Shown here in pieces: positions 1 to 7,461 of a DNA stretch of 35,025 nucleotides. The stretch lies in the NCBI GenBank assembly GCA_029262275.1, contig JAJCZS010000013.1, positions 1 through 35,025 of the forward strand, given 5' to 3'. Both the position numbers and the translations under genes were made by a program. Position 1 is the stretch's first letter, and each line of letters starts with the position of its first letter. The notes below the pieces were generated by a model. That model saw nothing but the letters and a program-made list of their open reading frames with translations, was not told where the DNA came from and did not search any database. This DNA comes from Deltaproteobacteria bacterium (GTDB lineage: Bacteria; Desulfobacterota_D; UBA1144; Nemesobacterales; UBA2774).

Positions 1-64
1 ACCTCAGTCATCTCTCACGACTGAAAAGTTACGCAGAACATATATGTAAGCAGACACTGTCCAC
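1..64. repeat. Diverged copy of a dispersed repeat (partner at 7048-7111)
   Basis: Positions 27-64 match 7074-7111 at 31 of 38 bases without gaps, both containing AGTTACG, AGAAC and GCAGACAC. Weaker similarity (about 15 of 26) continues to the window edge. It sits directly upstream of the first SDR gene here, but in an intergenic position downstream of two convergent genes in the other copy, so it is probably a small dispersed element rather than a promoter. The real left end lies outside the window. Confidence 0.45.
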
Positions 65-79
65 AAGGAGATTCAACAC

Positions 80-844
80 ATGAAACTTGCTAATAAAACA
101 GCCATTATCACTGGAGGCGGCACGGGGATTGGGAAAGCTACGGCTCATTTGTTTGCACAAGAAGGCGCAAATGTAGTAATAACCGGTAGAAGAGCCAGTA
201 AGCTCGAAGAAGTACATCAGGAAGCAAAAAACAATGGACATACGATTGACTTTTTTATGTGCGACGTGTCAAAGGAAGAGGACTGTAAAGCCACAGTAAA
301 TTATGCGTTAGAGAAACATGGAAAGGTGGACATTCTCTTTAATAATGCGGGTATTTTAATCCCTGGTGTCACACACGAAACTGAGACTGAGGCATGGGAT
401 CAGATATTTGATATAAATGTAAAAGGCACTTATTTAATGTCCAAGCACACAATTCCTCATATGCTAGAGAAAGGGTACGGAGTAATAGTAAACAACTCAT
501 CCGTGGGTGGATTAAAGGCCCTACCCGGTTTGGCTGCATATATCGCATCCAAAGGGGCAGTAACACAGCTAACAAGAAGCATGGCACTTGAGTATGCGGA
601 TAAGGGAATTAGGGTAAATGCAATCTGTCCAGGAGTGATAGAGACCCCGATGGTGTTAGATGATTTCTATAGCAGAGCAGAAGATAAAGAAGCCGCAGAG
701 CAATTTATGATCTCTCTTCACCCAGTTGGAAGACTTGGTAAACCTGAGGAAATTGCACACTCTATACTATTTTTAGTTGATGACAATATAGGATTCATGA
801 CCGGCAATATGCTCTCAGTGGACGGCGGCTGGATCGCCAGATGA
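80..844 (+). CDS. SDR family NAD(P)-dependent oxidoreductase (copy 1)
   Basis: A 254-residue classical short-chain dehydrogenase/reductase, soluble and cytoplasmic. The Rossmann dinucleotide motif TGGGTGIG is at residues 11-18, the adenine-contact CDV at 61-63, NNAG at 88-91, the catalytic Ser at about 140, Tyr154 and Lys158 (YIASK), and the PG motif at 184-185. Length and motif spacing match the FabG-like 'classical' subfamily. RBS AAGGAG lies 11 nt before the ATG. The substrate cannot be read from sequence; such enzymes oxidise or reduce secondary alcohols/ketones. A close paralogue at 5705-6469 keeps every motif, and the two flank three duplicated secreted-protein genes. Family assignment is certain, substrate unknown. 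Confidence 0.95.
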   Translation: MKLANKTAIITGGGTGIGKATAHLFAQEGANVVITGRRASKLEEVHQEAKNNGHTIDFFMCDVSKEEDCKATVNYALEKHGKVDILFNNAGILIPGVTHETETEAWDQIFDINVKGTYLMSKHTIPHMLEKGYGVIVNNSSVGGLKALPGLAAYIASKGAVTQLTRSMALEYADKGIRVNAICPGVIETPMVLDDFYSRAEDKEAAEQFMISLHPVGRLGKPEEIAHSILFLVDDNIGFMTGNMLSVDGGWIAR

Positions 845-949
845 GCCAGCTTTGTATTAACTCTTTATATTACCTCTTACCTATAACGATACTTACCTTC
901 TTCACTAAATACATATAGTTCTATAATTATATAGATATATGCCCAACCA

Positions 950-978
950 TTGTGCAATCTCGCACTTTATGATATTGT
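950..978 (+). promoter_or_regulatory. Extended -10 promoter of the 1170 gene
   Basis: TTGTGC at 950-955, 17 nt spacer, TATTGT at 973-978 preceded by TATGA. It has the same layout as seven other sorted-protein promoters in this window. Transcription would begin near 985, exactly at the 5' edge of the leader RNA. Confidence 0.6.
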
Positions 979-987
979 ATTTTTGGA

Positions 988-1134
988 GGGTATAGGATGG
1001 CTAATATTGACTAAGAATTAGGGAACCACCGTAATCCTTAGTTTATATAACTTCAAACCCACAACTCAAGTTCAAAAAAAGTGCTCCCGAGAACTATCCT
1101 TATGCGAAGTATCTGAGCACCATTTTCTTGAACT
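988..1134 (+). ncRNA. Candidate structured leader RNA, copy A
   Basis: 5' UTR element of the 1170 gene, homologous to copies at 2567-2709 and 4144-4315. Helix P2 pairs ACTAAG (1010-1015) with CTTAGT (1037-1042), continuing with ATTA/TAAT after an A.C mismatch. A second hairpin has AGTTCAA (1069-1075) with TTGAACT (1128-1134), and inside it GTGCTC (1081-1086) with GAGCAC (1115-1120). The closing helix P1 (988-996 with 1052-1060) is weak in this copy, needing G.U pairs and mismatches. The GGATGGC segment and CTTCAAACCCAC are conserved between copies. It matches no riboswitch class I recognise; its function is unknown. Confidence 0.55.
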
Positions 1135-1169
1135 AAAAATACCAACAATTGTTTTGAAGGAGGATACAG

Positions 1170-2390
1170 ATGAGAGTTATAAGTAGCGTAATTATTGCAT
1201 TTGTAATGGTTTTATTGCTAGGCGTCTCTGCCAATGCACAGACTGAAATTTATGGTATAGGTAGTTTTGATGGACGATTAGATCCGTGTTGCCCACCATG
1301 TGATGGTCCTGTATGCGAAGTTTGCATTTGCGACGATACTTTTGATACCAATCAAATAATTGGTTTCCTTGGAGAATCGGCATTCTACCAGGTAAACCCC
1401 ATTAACGGCAATCCTATATTTATAGGTTATACAGGATTTGCTGGATGTCGTGGACTAGACATTCATCCAACTACCGGAGACTTTTATGCAGTGTGTAATA
1501 GGTTCGAAATCCACGGACCTCCAGGACCTCCGGGCATGAATAAAGAATTAGACACAAATGAAGAAGAAATTGGCCAAGTATTAGTTCATATTGACCCAAA
1601 CACGGGACAGGGAACAGAAATTGGACCTCTAGGTGATGGCATAGGCGCCATCTTTAGTCGCTCAGGCTTTATATCTGACATTAGTTTTGATTCTACCGGA
1701 GAGCTATATGCACACCTAAATACTTTGAACGTAGTATATGTTCCACTTCCAGCTGATCCAGCAGAGAAGACATCCAGCGGTGTAACAGATAACACGCTTG
1801 GAACTATTGATCTTCTAACTGGAACTTTTCAACCTGTGGGACCTACAGGATCTAAAGATTTTATAAGCGCAATCGGATTCTCAAACATAGGTGAATTGAT
1901 TCAGTGTGCAAACTTTAACAATTTTGATAGAAGGCTAGTGGAACAAGAGAATAATATTATCCTTGATCCCAGCTTCACAAATATAAACAGTCTTAATATA
2001 AACACAGGTCTTGCAACATTTATAGAACAGGCTGCATTCCCACCAGATGTTGCTGGTCACTTTAATGTCATTACCTCTAAGGACGCAGATGACAGCACTG
2101 GTGTTTTTTATGCGTTTCTAAATACAGAGTTTGATAATTGGATCTTTGATGCTGATACCAAAAATATTGATAACGGCACATATCTGGTAAGAATAAATCC
2201 TTCTAATGGAAATGTAGACATTATTGGACAGACTTCTCTTGCTTTCGAGACCTTTGCAGCAATAGCAGTCAGGAGCAATATAAGAGACGTTCCTACCATG
2301 TCTGAATATGGTTTAATGGCTACAGCGGTATTATTACTAGGTGCTGCAACATTATATTTAAGACGTCGTAAGGCTCAAACAGAAGTATAA
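1170..2390 (+). CDS. Secreted propeller-like protein with SEYGL-type sorting signal (paralogue 1)
   Basis: A 406-residue secreted protein. Sec signal peptide at 1-23 (likely cut after ANA). A Cys-rich segment follows (CCPPCDGPVCEVCIC, residues about 39-53). Repeated blade-like units of the type 'lxxIDPxTGxgtxIGplG' suggest a beta-propeller-like fold of the YncE/NHL kind, interrupted by a short GPPGPPG stretch. The C-terminus (from about 374) has VPTMSEYGL, a hydrophobic helix and RRRK: an IPTL-CTERM-like exosortase signal in which Tyr replaces the usual Trp. Start supported by GGAGG 6 nt before the ATG. No enzyme motif is visible; a surface or matrix role is inferred. Paralogous to the 2747 and 4354 genes. 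Confidence 0.85.
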   Translation: MRVISSVIIAFVMVLLLGVSANAQTEIYGIGSFDGRLDPCCPPCDGPVCEVCICDDTFDTNQIIGFLGESAFYQVNPINGNPIFIGYTGFAGCRGLDIHPTTGDFYAVCNRFEIHGPPGPPGMNKELDTNEEEIGQVLVHIDPNTGQGTEIGPLGDGIGAIFSRSGFISDISFDSTGELYAHLNTLNVVYVPLPADPAEKTSSGVTDNTLGTIDLLTGTFQPVGPTGSKDFISAIGFSNIGELIQCANFNNFDRRLVEQENNIILDPSFTNINSLNINTGLATFIEQAAFPPDVAGHFNVITSKDADDSTGVFYAFLNTEFDNWIFDADTKNIDNGTYLVRINPSNGNVDIIGQTSLAFETFAAIAVRSNIRDVPTMSEYGLMATAVLLLGAATLYLRRRKAQTEV

Positions 2391-2426
2391 AACAGCAAAT
2401 TAAGGAGGCTTTTGCCTTCACTAAAA

Positions 2427-2460
2427 GGGGTATTCCTTTCAGGAATACCCCCTATTTTTA
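2427..2460 (+). terminator. Intrinsic terminator after the 1170 gene
   Basis: Perfect 10-bp stem GGGGTATTCC/GGAATACCCC with a 5-nt loop, followed by a modest T-rich tail. Confidence 0.75.
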
Positions 2461-2530
2461 TCTAATTTAAACATTCAGCATAACCAACGAGTTATTACCA
2501 TAATTTCTATACATTTCTATATATGTATTC

Positions 2531-2559
2531 TTGTATGTTTTTGGCAAATATGATATATT
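2531..2559 (+). promoter_or_regulatory. Extended -10 promoter of the 2747 gene
   Basis: TTGTAT (2531-2536), 17 nt, TATATT (2554-2559) preceded by TATGA. Same geometry as the promoters at 950 and 4107. The predicted start is just before leader RNA copy B. Confidence 0.6.
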
Positions 2560-2566
2560 GGAGATA

Positions 2567-2709
2567 GGTTAGAAGATGGCGAGTATAGACTAAGAATTAT
2601 GCACCGCCGTAATCCTTAGTTAATACAACTTCAAACCCACAAACAGTTCAATAAAGGTGCTCCCAAGAACTATCTTTACACAAAAGCTGAAGAGTCCTAC
2701 ATTTGAACT
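2567..2709 (+). ncRNA. Candidate structured leader RNA, copy B
   Basis: P1: GGTTAGAAG (2567-2575) pairs with CTTCAAACC (2629-2637), 8 pairs and one A.A mismatch. P2: ACTAAG (2589-2594) with CTTAGT (2615-2620), plus ATTA/TAAT above an A.C mismatch. P3: AGTTCAA (2645-2651) with TTGAACT (2703-2709), with partial inner pairing of GGTGCTC and GAGTCC. The conserved GATGGC follows the P1 left arm. The element ends 37 nt before the start codon at 2747. Confidence 0.6.
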
Positions 2710-2746
2710 GAAAAATACAAAAAATTGTTTTTGGAGGAGGATGCAG

Positions 2747-3952
2747 ATGAAAATTATAAGTAGCGTATTTATAGCTTTAACATTTGTCTTATTAATGAGC
2801 GTATCATCTAAAGCTCAGACTGAAATTTATGCATTAGGCAGCTTTAACGGAATGCTACAGTGTTGCCCACCATGTGATGGTCCTGTATGTGAAGTTTGCA
2901 ATTGCTTCGACACTATCGAGACCAATCAGGTCTTTGGTTTCCTTGGAGAAACAACATTATACAAGATAGACCCCAATTCAGGTTTTTCAGAAATAATAGG
3001 GTTCACTGGTTTTAGGGGATGCCAAGGGCTTGATATAGAGCCTCTCACAGGCGAGTTGTATGCAGTATGCAACCAGTTTGAAATTGGTCCTCCAGGACCT
3101 CCTGGAGTAATTGATGAAACAATAAATGAAGAGGATGCACCAGGTCAAGTGCTTGTTAAGCTTGATAAAAATACCGGACAGGGAACTCTGATCGGTTCTC
3201 TAGGTGATGGAATTGGCTCACGTTTATTCGGAGCAGGATTCATCTCTGATATTGATTTTAGATCAGATGGTGTTTTATTTGCCCATCTTAATAGTAATTT
3301 GCGGTACACGCTTGTAAATCCGGCAGAAAGCCTATCAAACGGTGTAACACAGAATTCACTTGGAACTATAAATTTACAAACAGGTAAATTTGATATTATC
3401 GGAACAACAGGTTCCTTTGATGAGTACAGCGCAATTGGATTTGATTTAGTGGGTGACTTAATTCAGTGTGCAAACAACAACAACTCAAGAGGACTTATTG
3501 ATTTAGGCACAAATACTCTGCCATTTTTACATGACACTGACATAAACCTCCTAAACCAGGACACCGGTAATGCTACATTTTTAACAAAGGCTGTTTTTCC
3601 ACCGGAACTTCAAGACCATGTAAACACCATAACATCTAAGGACTTTGATACTGAAAACAACATCATGTATGGCCTTATGACCACTCACGGTTTTGGTCAT
3701 GGTGGCACGCTCGCAACAAACAATCTTGTCCCAGACGGATCTTACTTAGTTAGATTAGACAGATCTACTGGTGATGTTCAACTTCTAGGTCAATCCTCTG
3801 GTCCTTTCGAAGACTTTTTAGCTATTGCTGTAAAGGGTAAGGTTAGAGTAGTACCAACAATGTCTGAATACGGTCTTATGCTTACAGTTGCACTTTTCTT
3901 AGGAGCAGCTGTAGTTTTCTTAAGACGTCGTCAAGCTAGATCAGAAGCATAA
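2747..3952 (+). CDS. Secreted propeller-like protein with SEYGL-type sorting signal (paralogue 2)
   Basis: A 401-residue paralogue of the 1170 product. The start is placed at 2747 because GGAGGAGG lies 6 nt upstream and a normal signal peptide (MKIISSVFIA... ending SKA) follows; the longer reading frame from 2657 would begin inside the leader RNA. It shares the CCPPCDGPVCEVC cluster, the GPPGPPG insert and the repeated 'DxxTGqgTlIGslG' blades. The C-terminus is VPTMSEYGL, a hydrophobic helix and RRRQ. Predicted to be exported and processed by an exosortase; molecular function unknown. Confidence 0.85.
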   Translation: MKIISSVFIALTFVLLMSVSSKAQTEIYALGSFNGMLQCCPPCDGPVCEVCNCFDTIETNQVFGFLGETTLYKIDPNSGFSEIIGFTGFRGCQGLDIEPLTGELYAVCNQFEIGPPGPPGVIDETINEEDAPGQVLVKLDKNTGQGTLIGSLGDGIGSRLFGAGFISDIDFRSDGVLFAHLNSNLRYTLVNPAESLSNGVTQNSLGTINLQTGKFDIIGTTGSFDEYSAIGFDLVGDLIQCANNNNSRGLIDLGTNTLPFLHDTDINLLNQDTGNATFLTKAVFPPELQDHVNTITSKDFDTENNIMYGLMTTHGFGHGGTLATNNLVPDGSYLVRLDRSTGDVQLLGQSSGPFEDFLAIAVKGKVRVVPTMSEYGLMLTVALFLGAAVVFLRRRQARSEA

Positions 3953-3992
3953 AATAGAAAACTAAGAAGGCACCAGCCTTCAATAAAATTAG

Positions 3993-4028
3993 AAAAGGGA
4001 CATTCCTTCTGGGTTTGTCCCTTTTCTA
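3993..4028 (+). terminator. Intrinsic terminator after the 2747 gene
   Basis: AAAAGGGAC (3993-4001) pairs with GTCCCTTTT (4017-4025); the T run is part of the stem, so it may act in both directions. Confidence 0.75.
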
Positions 4029-4106
4029 TTTCCAGCTCCACTTACAATCAAACAAATACTAGCTAAAAGCTCACGATATCTCGCTATATGCCTATTTAGA
4101 AATGTA

Positions 4107-4135
4107 TTGTAATTCAATTATGATTGTGATATTAT
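4107..4135 (+). promoter_or_regulatory. Extended -10 promoter of the 4354 gene
   Basis: TTGTAA (4107-4112), 17 nt, TATTAT (4130-4135) preceded by TGTGA. Predicted transcript start near 4142, immediately before the P1 helix of leader copy C. Confidence 0.6.
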
Positions 4136-4143
4136 CGAATAAA

Positions 4144-4315
4144 GGTTAGAAGATGGCGGGAAAAAGCTAAGAATAGCAAATCCACTTTGCAGCCCTCTTA
4201 GCTAATTTCACTTCAAACCAACATTTTTAAGTAGCAGTGGTGTATGAAGAGAGGCTTTAGGCACGAAATACAGATCCATAGCTATATATTTCAGACCTAA
4301 TACATCTTTTGCTAC
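4144..4315 (+). ncRNA. Candidate structured leader RNA, copy C
   Basis: P1: GGTTAGAAG (4144-4152) with CTTCAAACC (4211-4219), as in copy B. P2: GCTAAGA (4166-4172) with TCTTAGC (4196-4202), capped by GCAAA (4176-4180) with TTTGC (4186-4190); the bases differ from copies A/B but the pairing is kept. P3: GTAGCA (4231-4236) with TGCTAC (4310-4315), enclosing TGTAT/ATACA, again replacing AGTTCAA/TTGAACT by a different complementary pair. This covariation is the best evidence that the leader works as folded RNA. Confidence 0.6.
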
Positions 4316-4353
4316 CCATACTACTAAAACTAAATATCTATGGAGGATTGATG

Positions 4354-5472
4354 ATGAAGAATCTCAAATACTTTGTAATAGCCATATCTGTATTCTTACT
4401 ACTAGGTTTCTCAACCAGCGCCCAAGCCTCAGAACTCTATGGTTTGGCTCAGCTTGTTGGAGGCATTGACGGCGGTGGGGGAGTAAACGTGGCGGCAGAG
4501 AGACCACAAACTGTTTTTTACTCTATTGATCCAAACACGGGTATTCCAACAATGATTGGTGAAACCGGGTTTGATATTTGCACATCTCTGGACTTCGAGC
4601 CAGTTACAAATAGAGCATTTGCTGTATGCAATAGGATAATTGAGGGAAATGGTGAGGGGCCAATAGAAGAAGCGGTGATATTGGAAAACAGAATGGAGAA
4701 TGTGGGTCAGGTATTAGTAGAGCTAGACATGACAACCGGACAGGGAACCGAGATAGGCCCGCTGGGTGTATTCCTAAACGATATAGGAGTATCGGACATA
4801 TCATTTAGACCTGACGGCGCTCTATTTGGTATTATAGGAATTTCTGTAGAACCTGGAGACAATGATGAAGCAACGAAGGCGTTAGAATTTGAAGAAAACA
4901 CTTTAATTAGAATAGACACTAATACTGGTGAAGCATCGGTTGTTGGCCCTACAAACACAGGAGCTTCGATTGATGCTATTGGGTTCTCACTATCGGGTTC
5001 CCTCTACCATGCAACAGATAACGTTTTAGACCCAGGCACCATCAATATGCTAGATCATAATACAGGAGAAGGCACAAACCTTGGTAATTTAGATTACCCA
5101 GAAGGGTTTGATGGTGAAAATGTATTAAATTATATTACTTCTTTGGATTATGATACTTCTAAAAACCAACTATTTGGAATGCTTTTATCTCGAGTATTTG
5201 AAGATCGTGGAGTCGCAGAAGAACTAGAATCTAAAGTTGAGTTTGCTGAAGGGGCGTTCCTATTTAGATTAGATCCTGACTCCGGAGCTATAGAGCTTAT
5301 AGGAATGACTGCGCCATTTGGCAATCAGTTTATAGCTATGGCATTTCTTAACCGTAATCTCGTATCAGAGGTACCTACCCTATCTGAGTATGGCTTGATC
5401 GCAACTGCCGTATTCTTCCTAGGAGCATCGGTTCTTTTCTTAAGAAGACGTCAGGCTAAATTAGAAATATAA
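4354..5472 (+). CDS. Secreted propeller-like protein with SEYGL-type sorting signal (paralogue 3)
   Basis: 372 residues, the most diverged of the three paralogues. ATG codons at 4351 and 4354 both follow GGAGG (4342-4346); 4354 gives the better 7-nt spacing. Signal peptide MKNLKYFVIAISVF... ends near AQA. It lacks the Cys cluster and GPPGPPG of its two sisters; an acidic Gly-rich segment takes their place. It keeps the blades ('IDPNTGiptmIGetG', 'DMTTGQGTEIGPLG', 'IDTNTGEASVVGPT'). C-terminus VPTLSEYGL, helix, RRRQ. Its leader RNA is also the most diverged. Exported, exosortase-type processing inferred. Confidence 0.85.
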   Translation: MKNLKYFVIAISVFLLLGFSTSAQASELYGLAQLVGGIDGGGGVNVAAERPQTVFYSIDPNTGIPTMIGETGFDICTSLDFEPVTNRAFAVCNRIIEGNGEGPIEEAVILENRMENVGQVLVELDMTTGQGTEIGPLGVFLNDIGVSDISFRPDGALFGIIGISVEPGDNDEATKALEFEENTLIRIDTNTGEASVVGPTNTGASIDAIGFSLSGSLYHATDNVLDPGTINMLDHNTGEGTNLGNLDYPEGFDGENVLNYITSLDYDTSKNQLFGMLLSRVFEDRGVAEELESKVEFAEGAFLFRLDPDSGAIELIGMTAPFGNQFIAMAFLNRNLVSEVPTLSEYGLIATAVFFLGASVLFLRRRQAKLEI

Positions 5473-5502
5473 GTTTTTAAAACTTTTTAGAATCACGATT
5501 TT

Positions 5503-5535
5503 AAAGGGGCACTCCTTAGGATTTGCCCCTTTTTT
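5503..5535 (+). terminator. Intrinsic terminator after the 4354 gene
   Basis: AAAGGGGCA (5503-5511) pairs with TGCCCCTTT (5524-5532), followed by a T run. Confidence 0.8.
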
Positions 5536-5704
5536 TATTTTCACAAGAATAGACGTTTTTATAATAGTATTAATCCTGAGTTAATTTCCTTTGTTCTCCC
5601 CCACCCTCCAGCTATGCTTATTACTTAGAAAATAATCATTCTGTATCTATTTATAAATTATGAGCATCAGAATTATTAAATAACTTTTTCAGGAGATCAC
5701 ATTT

Positions 5705-6469
5705 ATGAAGCTAGCAAATAAAACAGCAATCATTACAGGCGGCGGTACCGGAATAGGAAAAGCTACTGCGCATCTTTTTGCAGAGGAAGGAGCTAATGTT
5801 GTCATTACCGGAAGAAGAGAAGAGAAATTAAAGGAGGTACAAGAGGAGGCAAAAGCAAAAGGACACAATATCGATATCTTTATTTGTGACGTTTCCAATG
5901 AGGATGACTGCAAATCTACAGTTGACTATGCTGTAGATAAGTACGGCAGGGTCGATATTCTATTCAACAATGCTGGTGTGCTCTACGGAGGCGCAACTCA
6001 CGAAACTGATACAGAAACATGGGAAAAAACTTTTGACATAAATGTTAAAGGCACATATTTCATGTCTAAACATATCATACCGCATATGCTCGAGCATGGT
6101 GGCGGATCAATTGTAAATAATTCCTCAATAGTTGGCCTAAAGGGAATGCCGGGCTTTGCAGCATATGTTGCATCAAAGGGAGCTATTACCCAGTTTACAA
6201 AGGCCATGGCTCTTGAGTATGCTGATAAAGGGATCAGAGTAAATGCTATTTGCCCTGGAGCAATTGAGACACCAATGATAGTCGAAGATTTTTTTGGCAA
6301 AGTAGACGACCCAGAGGCTGCAAAAGAATTCCTCATCTCCCTGCACCCTGTTGGAAGACTCGGAAAGTCTGAAGAGATTGCGCACTCGATCTTGTTCCTT
6401 GTTGACGACAACATTGGATTCATGACAGGCAACATGCTATCAGTAGACGGCGGCTGGATTGCTAGATAG
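5705..6469 (+). CDS. SDR family NAD(P)-dependent oxidoreductase (copy 2)
   Basis: A 254-residue paralogue of the 80-844 product with the same length and motifs: TGGGTGIG (11-18), CDV (61-63), NNAG (88-91), catalytic Ser, YVASK, PG. The C-terminal 20 residues are the same in both. AGGAG precedes the ATG by 7 nt. Codons differ extensively between the copies although the proteins are close, so the duplication is not recent or has been under protein-level selection. Likely the same reaction class; substrate unknown. Confidence 0.95.
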   Translation: MKLANKTAIITGGGTGIGKATAHLFAEEGANVVITGRREEKLKEVQEEAKAKGHNIDIFICDVSNEDDCKSTVDYAVDKYGRVDILFNNAGVLYGGATHETDTETWEKTFDINVKGTYFMSKHIIPHMLEHGGGSIVNNSSIVGLKGMPGFAAYVASKGAITQFTKAMALEYADKGIRVNAICPGAIETPMIVEDFFGKVDDPEAAKEFLISLHPVGRLGKSEEIAHSILFLVDDNIGFMTGNMLSVDGGWIAR

Positions 6470-6547
6470 CAGACGGCGCATGCAGGCAGTTCTTTTTTAT
6501 GATATATAAGCTAGAATTTTAAACACATAATGTGTAAGGAGAGAACA

Positions 6548-6946
6548 ATGGCACTAGATGAATTTGTATACAAGCTTGCTACAGAAGGTCAAAACTTTGC
6601 ATCTGTAGCGACCGTTATGGCTGACGGATCACCTCAGGTAAGCCTTGTCTGGGTAGACTCAGATGGGGAGAATATTATTATTAACACTGCCGAGGGAAGG
6701 CTTAAAACAGAGAACATAAGAAGATCTGGAACAATCGCTTTAGCAATCGCAGATTCTAACAACCACTACAATCAGGCTATGGTCAGGGGCAAAATAGTTG
6801 AGGACACACATGATGGTGCTGATGAGCACATCAACATGCTGGCAAAGAAATACTTAGACCTAGATGAATACCCTCACCGACAGCCAGGTGAGCAAAGGGT
6901 TATTTTCAAAATTAAACCAGAGAAAATTCTTAAGTTCGAAAATTGA
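6548..6946 (+). CDS. PPOX-class (pyridoxamine 5'-phosphate oxidase-like) flavin/F420-binding protein
   Basis: 132 residues forming one split beta-barrel domain: 'FASVATVMADGSPQVSLVWVD' at the N-terminus, the 'INTAEGRLKTENIRRSGTIALAI' core and the 'VRGKIVE' strand are typical of the PNPOx-like family that binds FMN or F420. The start at 6548 is preferred over 6530 because AAGGAG (6537-6542) precedes it and homologues start at this point. Expected to be a cytoplasmic homodimer; the cofactor (FMN versus F420) cannot be decided here. It follows the SDR gene by 78 nt and may be co-transcribed with it. Confidence 0.85.
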   Translation: MALDEFVYKLATEGQNFASVATVMADGSPQVSLVWVDSDGENIIINTAEGRLKTENIRRSGTIALAIADSNNHYNQAMVRGKIVEDTHDGADEHINMLAKKYLDLDEYPHRQPGEQRVIFKIKPEKILKFEN

Positions 6947-6956
6947 CAACAAAAAA

Positions 6957-6993
6957 CCCTGAGGCAGTTATCTCTAACTACATCAGGGCCTTT
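6957..6993 (+). terminator. Terminator after the PPOX gene
   Basis: CCCTGA (6957-6962) pairs with TCAGGG (6983-6988), preceded by an A run and followed by a short T stretch; could also serve the opposing strand. Confidence 0.55.
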
Positions 6994-6995
6994 GC

Positions 6996-7111
6996 GGACA
7001 GAGTCCACTGTATATTATGTTCGCAATAAATTCTACAAAATATTAGAACTTCTGAGTTCACTCGCAACTATATAGTTACGTAGAACTTTAATGTCAGCAG
7101 ACACCGTCTAC
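6996..7111. repeat. Intergenic element with imperfect inverted ends; right half repeated at 1-64
   Basis: The left end (about 6994-7024) and the reverse complement of the right end (7074-7111) agree at about 17 of 29 positions. The right part matches the first 64 bases of the window. It lies between convergent genes. A small non-autonomous element is possible; the inverted-end relationship is weak. Confidence 0.3.
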
Positions 7112-7261
7112 TTAGGACTCGGTGCTGTCTGAAGTACCAGTGGTATCTTCAGTTGTAGCGCCTTTATCTTTTCCGCCGCAAGCCAGTGCGTCAGAAGACA
7201 TGATTGCATAACTTCCAAGTGCTAATCCAACTGCTAGTGCTAATGTAAGTACTAATTTCAT
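7112..7261 (-). CDS. Small secreted peptide
   Basis: 49 residues. Start at 7261 supported by GGGAGG about 7 nt upstream. The first ~29 residues form a signal peptide (MKLVLTLALAVGLALGSYAI... SSDALA). The mature part begins ACGGKDKG and continues with a Thr/Ser/Asp-rich tail. The longer frame upstream runs through the palindromic repeat and is not credible. No family recognised. The single Cys after the signal could be a lipidation site, but the preceding residues (ALA-C) fit a lipobox only loosely. Confidence 0.6.
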   Translation of the reverse strand: MKLVLTLALAVGLALGSYAIMSSDALACGGKDKGATTEDTTGTSDSTES

Positions 7262-7345
7262 TTTACTGCCTCCCGCTTTGGATATAAGAAAAGGATAGCT
7301 TAGGATTGGGGATTTTACCAGTGGTTTATTTAACATATCAAAGAA

Positions 7346-7461
7346 AGATTTCTCGCTTGAACACGTTCTGTTCGCTCGAAATGACGGATGAGTTAGGTTC
7401 TTATGGTACCCAACAACAAATGTCATCTCGAACGCACACAAGGTGTGCATGTGAGAGATCT
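7346..7461. repeat. Palindromic repeat element next to the GIY-YIG gene
   Basis: A 40-bp arm at 7346-7385 (begins AGATTTCTCGC, ends TCGAAATGAC) and the reverse complement of 7422-7461 match at 31 of 40 positions without gaps. The outer boundary coincides with the stop codon of the GIY-YIG gene at 7460-7462. Elements with GTCAT..TCGA and GAGA-ATCT ends are common dispersed palindromes in several bacterial groups. Confidence 0.6.

Noticed and set aside
988-1134. Assignment of the leader RNA to a known class (c-di-GMP, fluoride, cobalamin, Moco)
   Set aside because: Fluoride needs GGNGAUGG with a specific pseudoknot and c-di-GMP-I needs the CACGCACAGGGCAAACC-like core; neither is present. No other remembered consensus fits.
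2657-2746. Upstream extension of the second propeller-like protein
   Set aside because: It runs through the leader RNA, has no ribosome site, and would hide the signal peptide; the ATG at 2747 has GGAGGAGG in place.
7262-7450. Upstream extension of the small secreted peptide
   Set aside because: It reads through the palindromic repeat and has no ribosome site, whereas 7261 has GGGAGG and starts a signal peptide.
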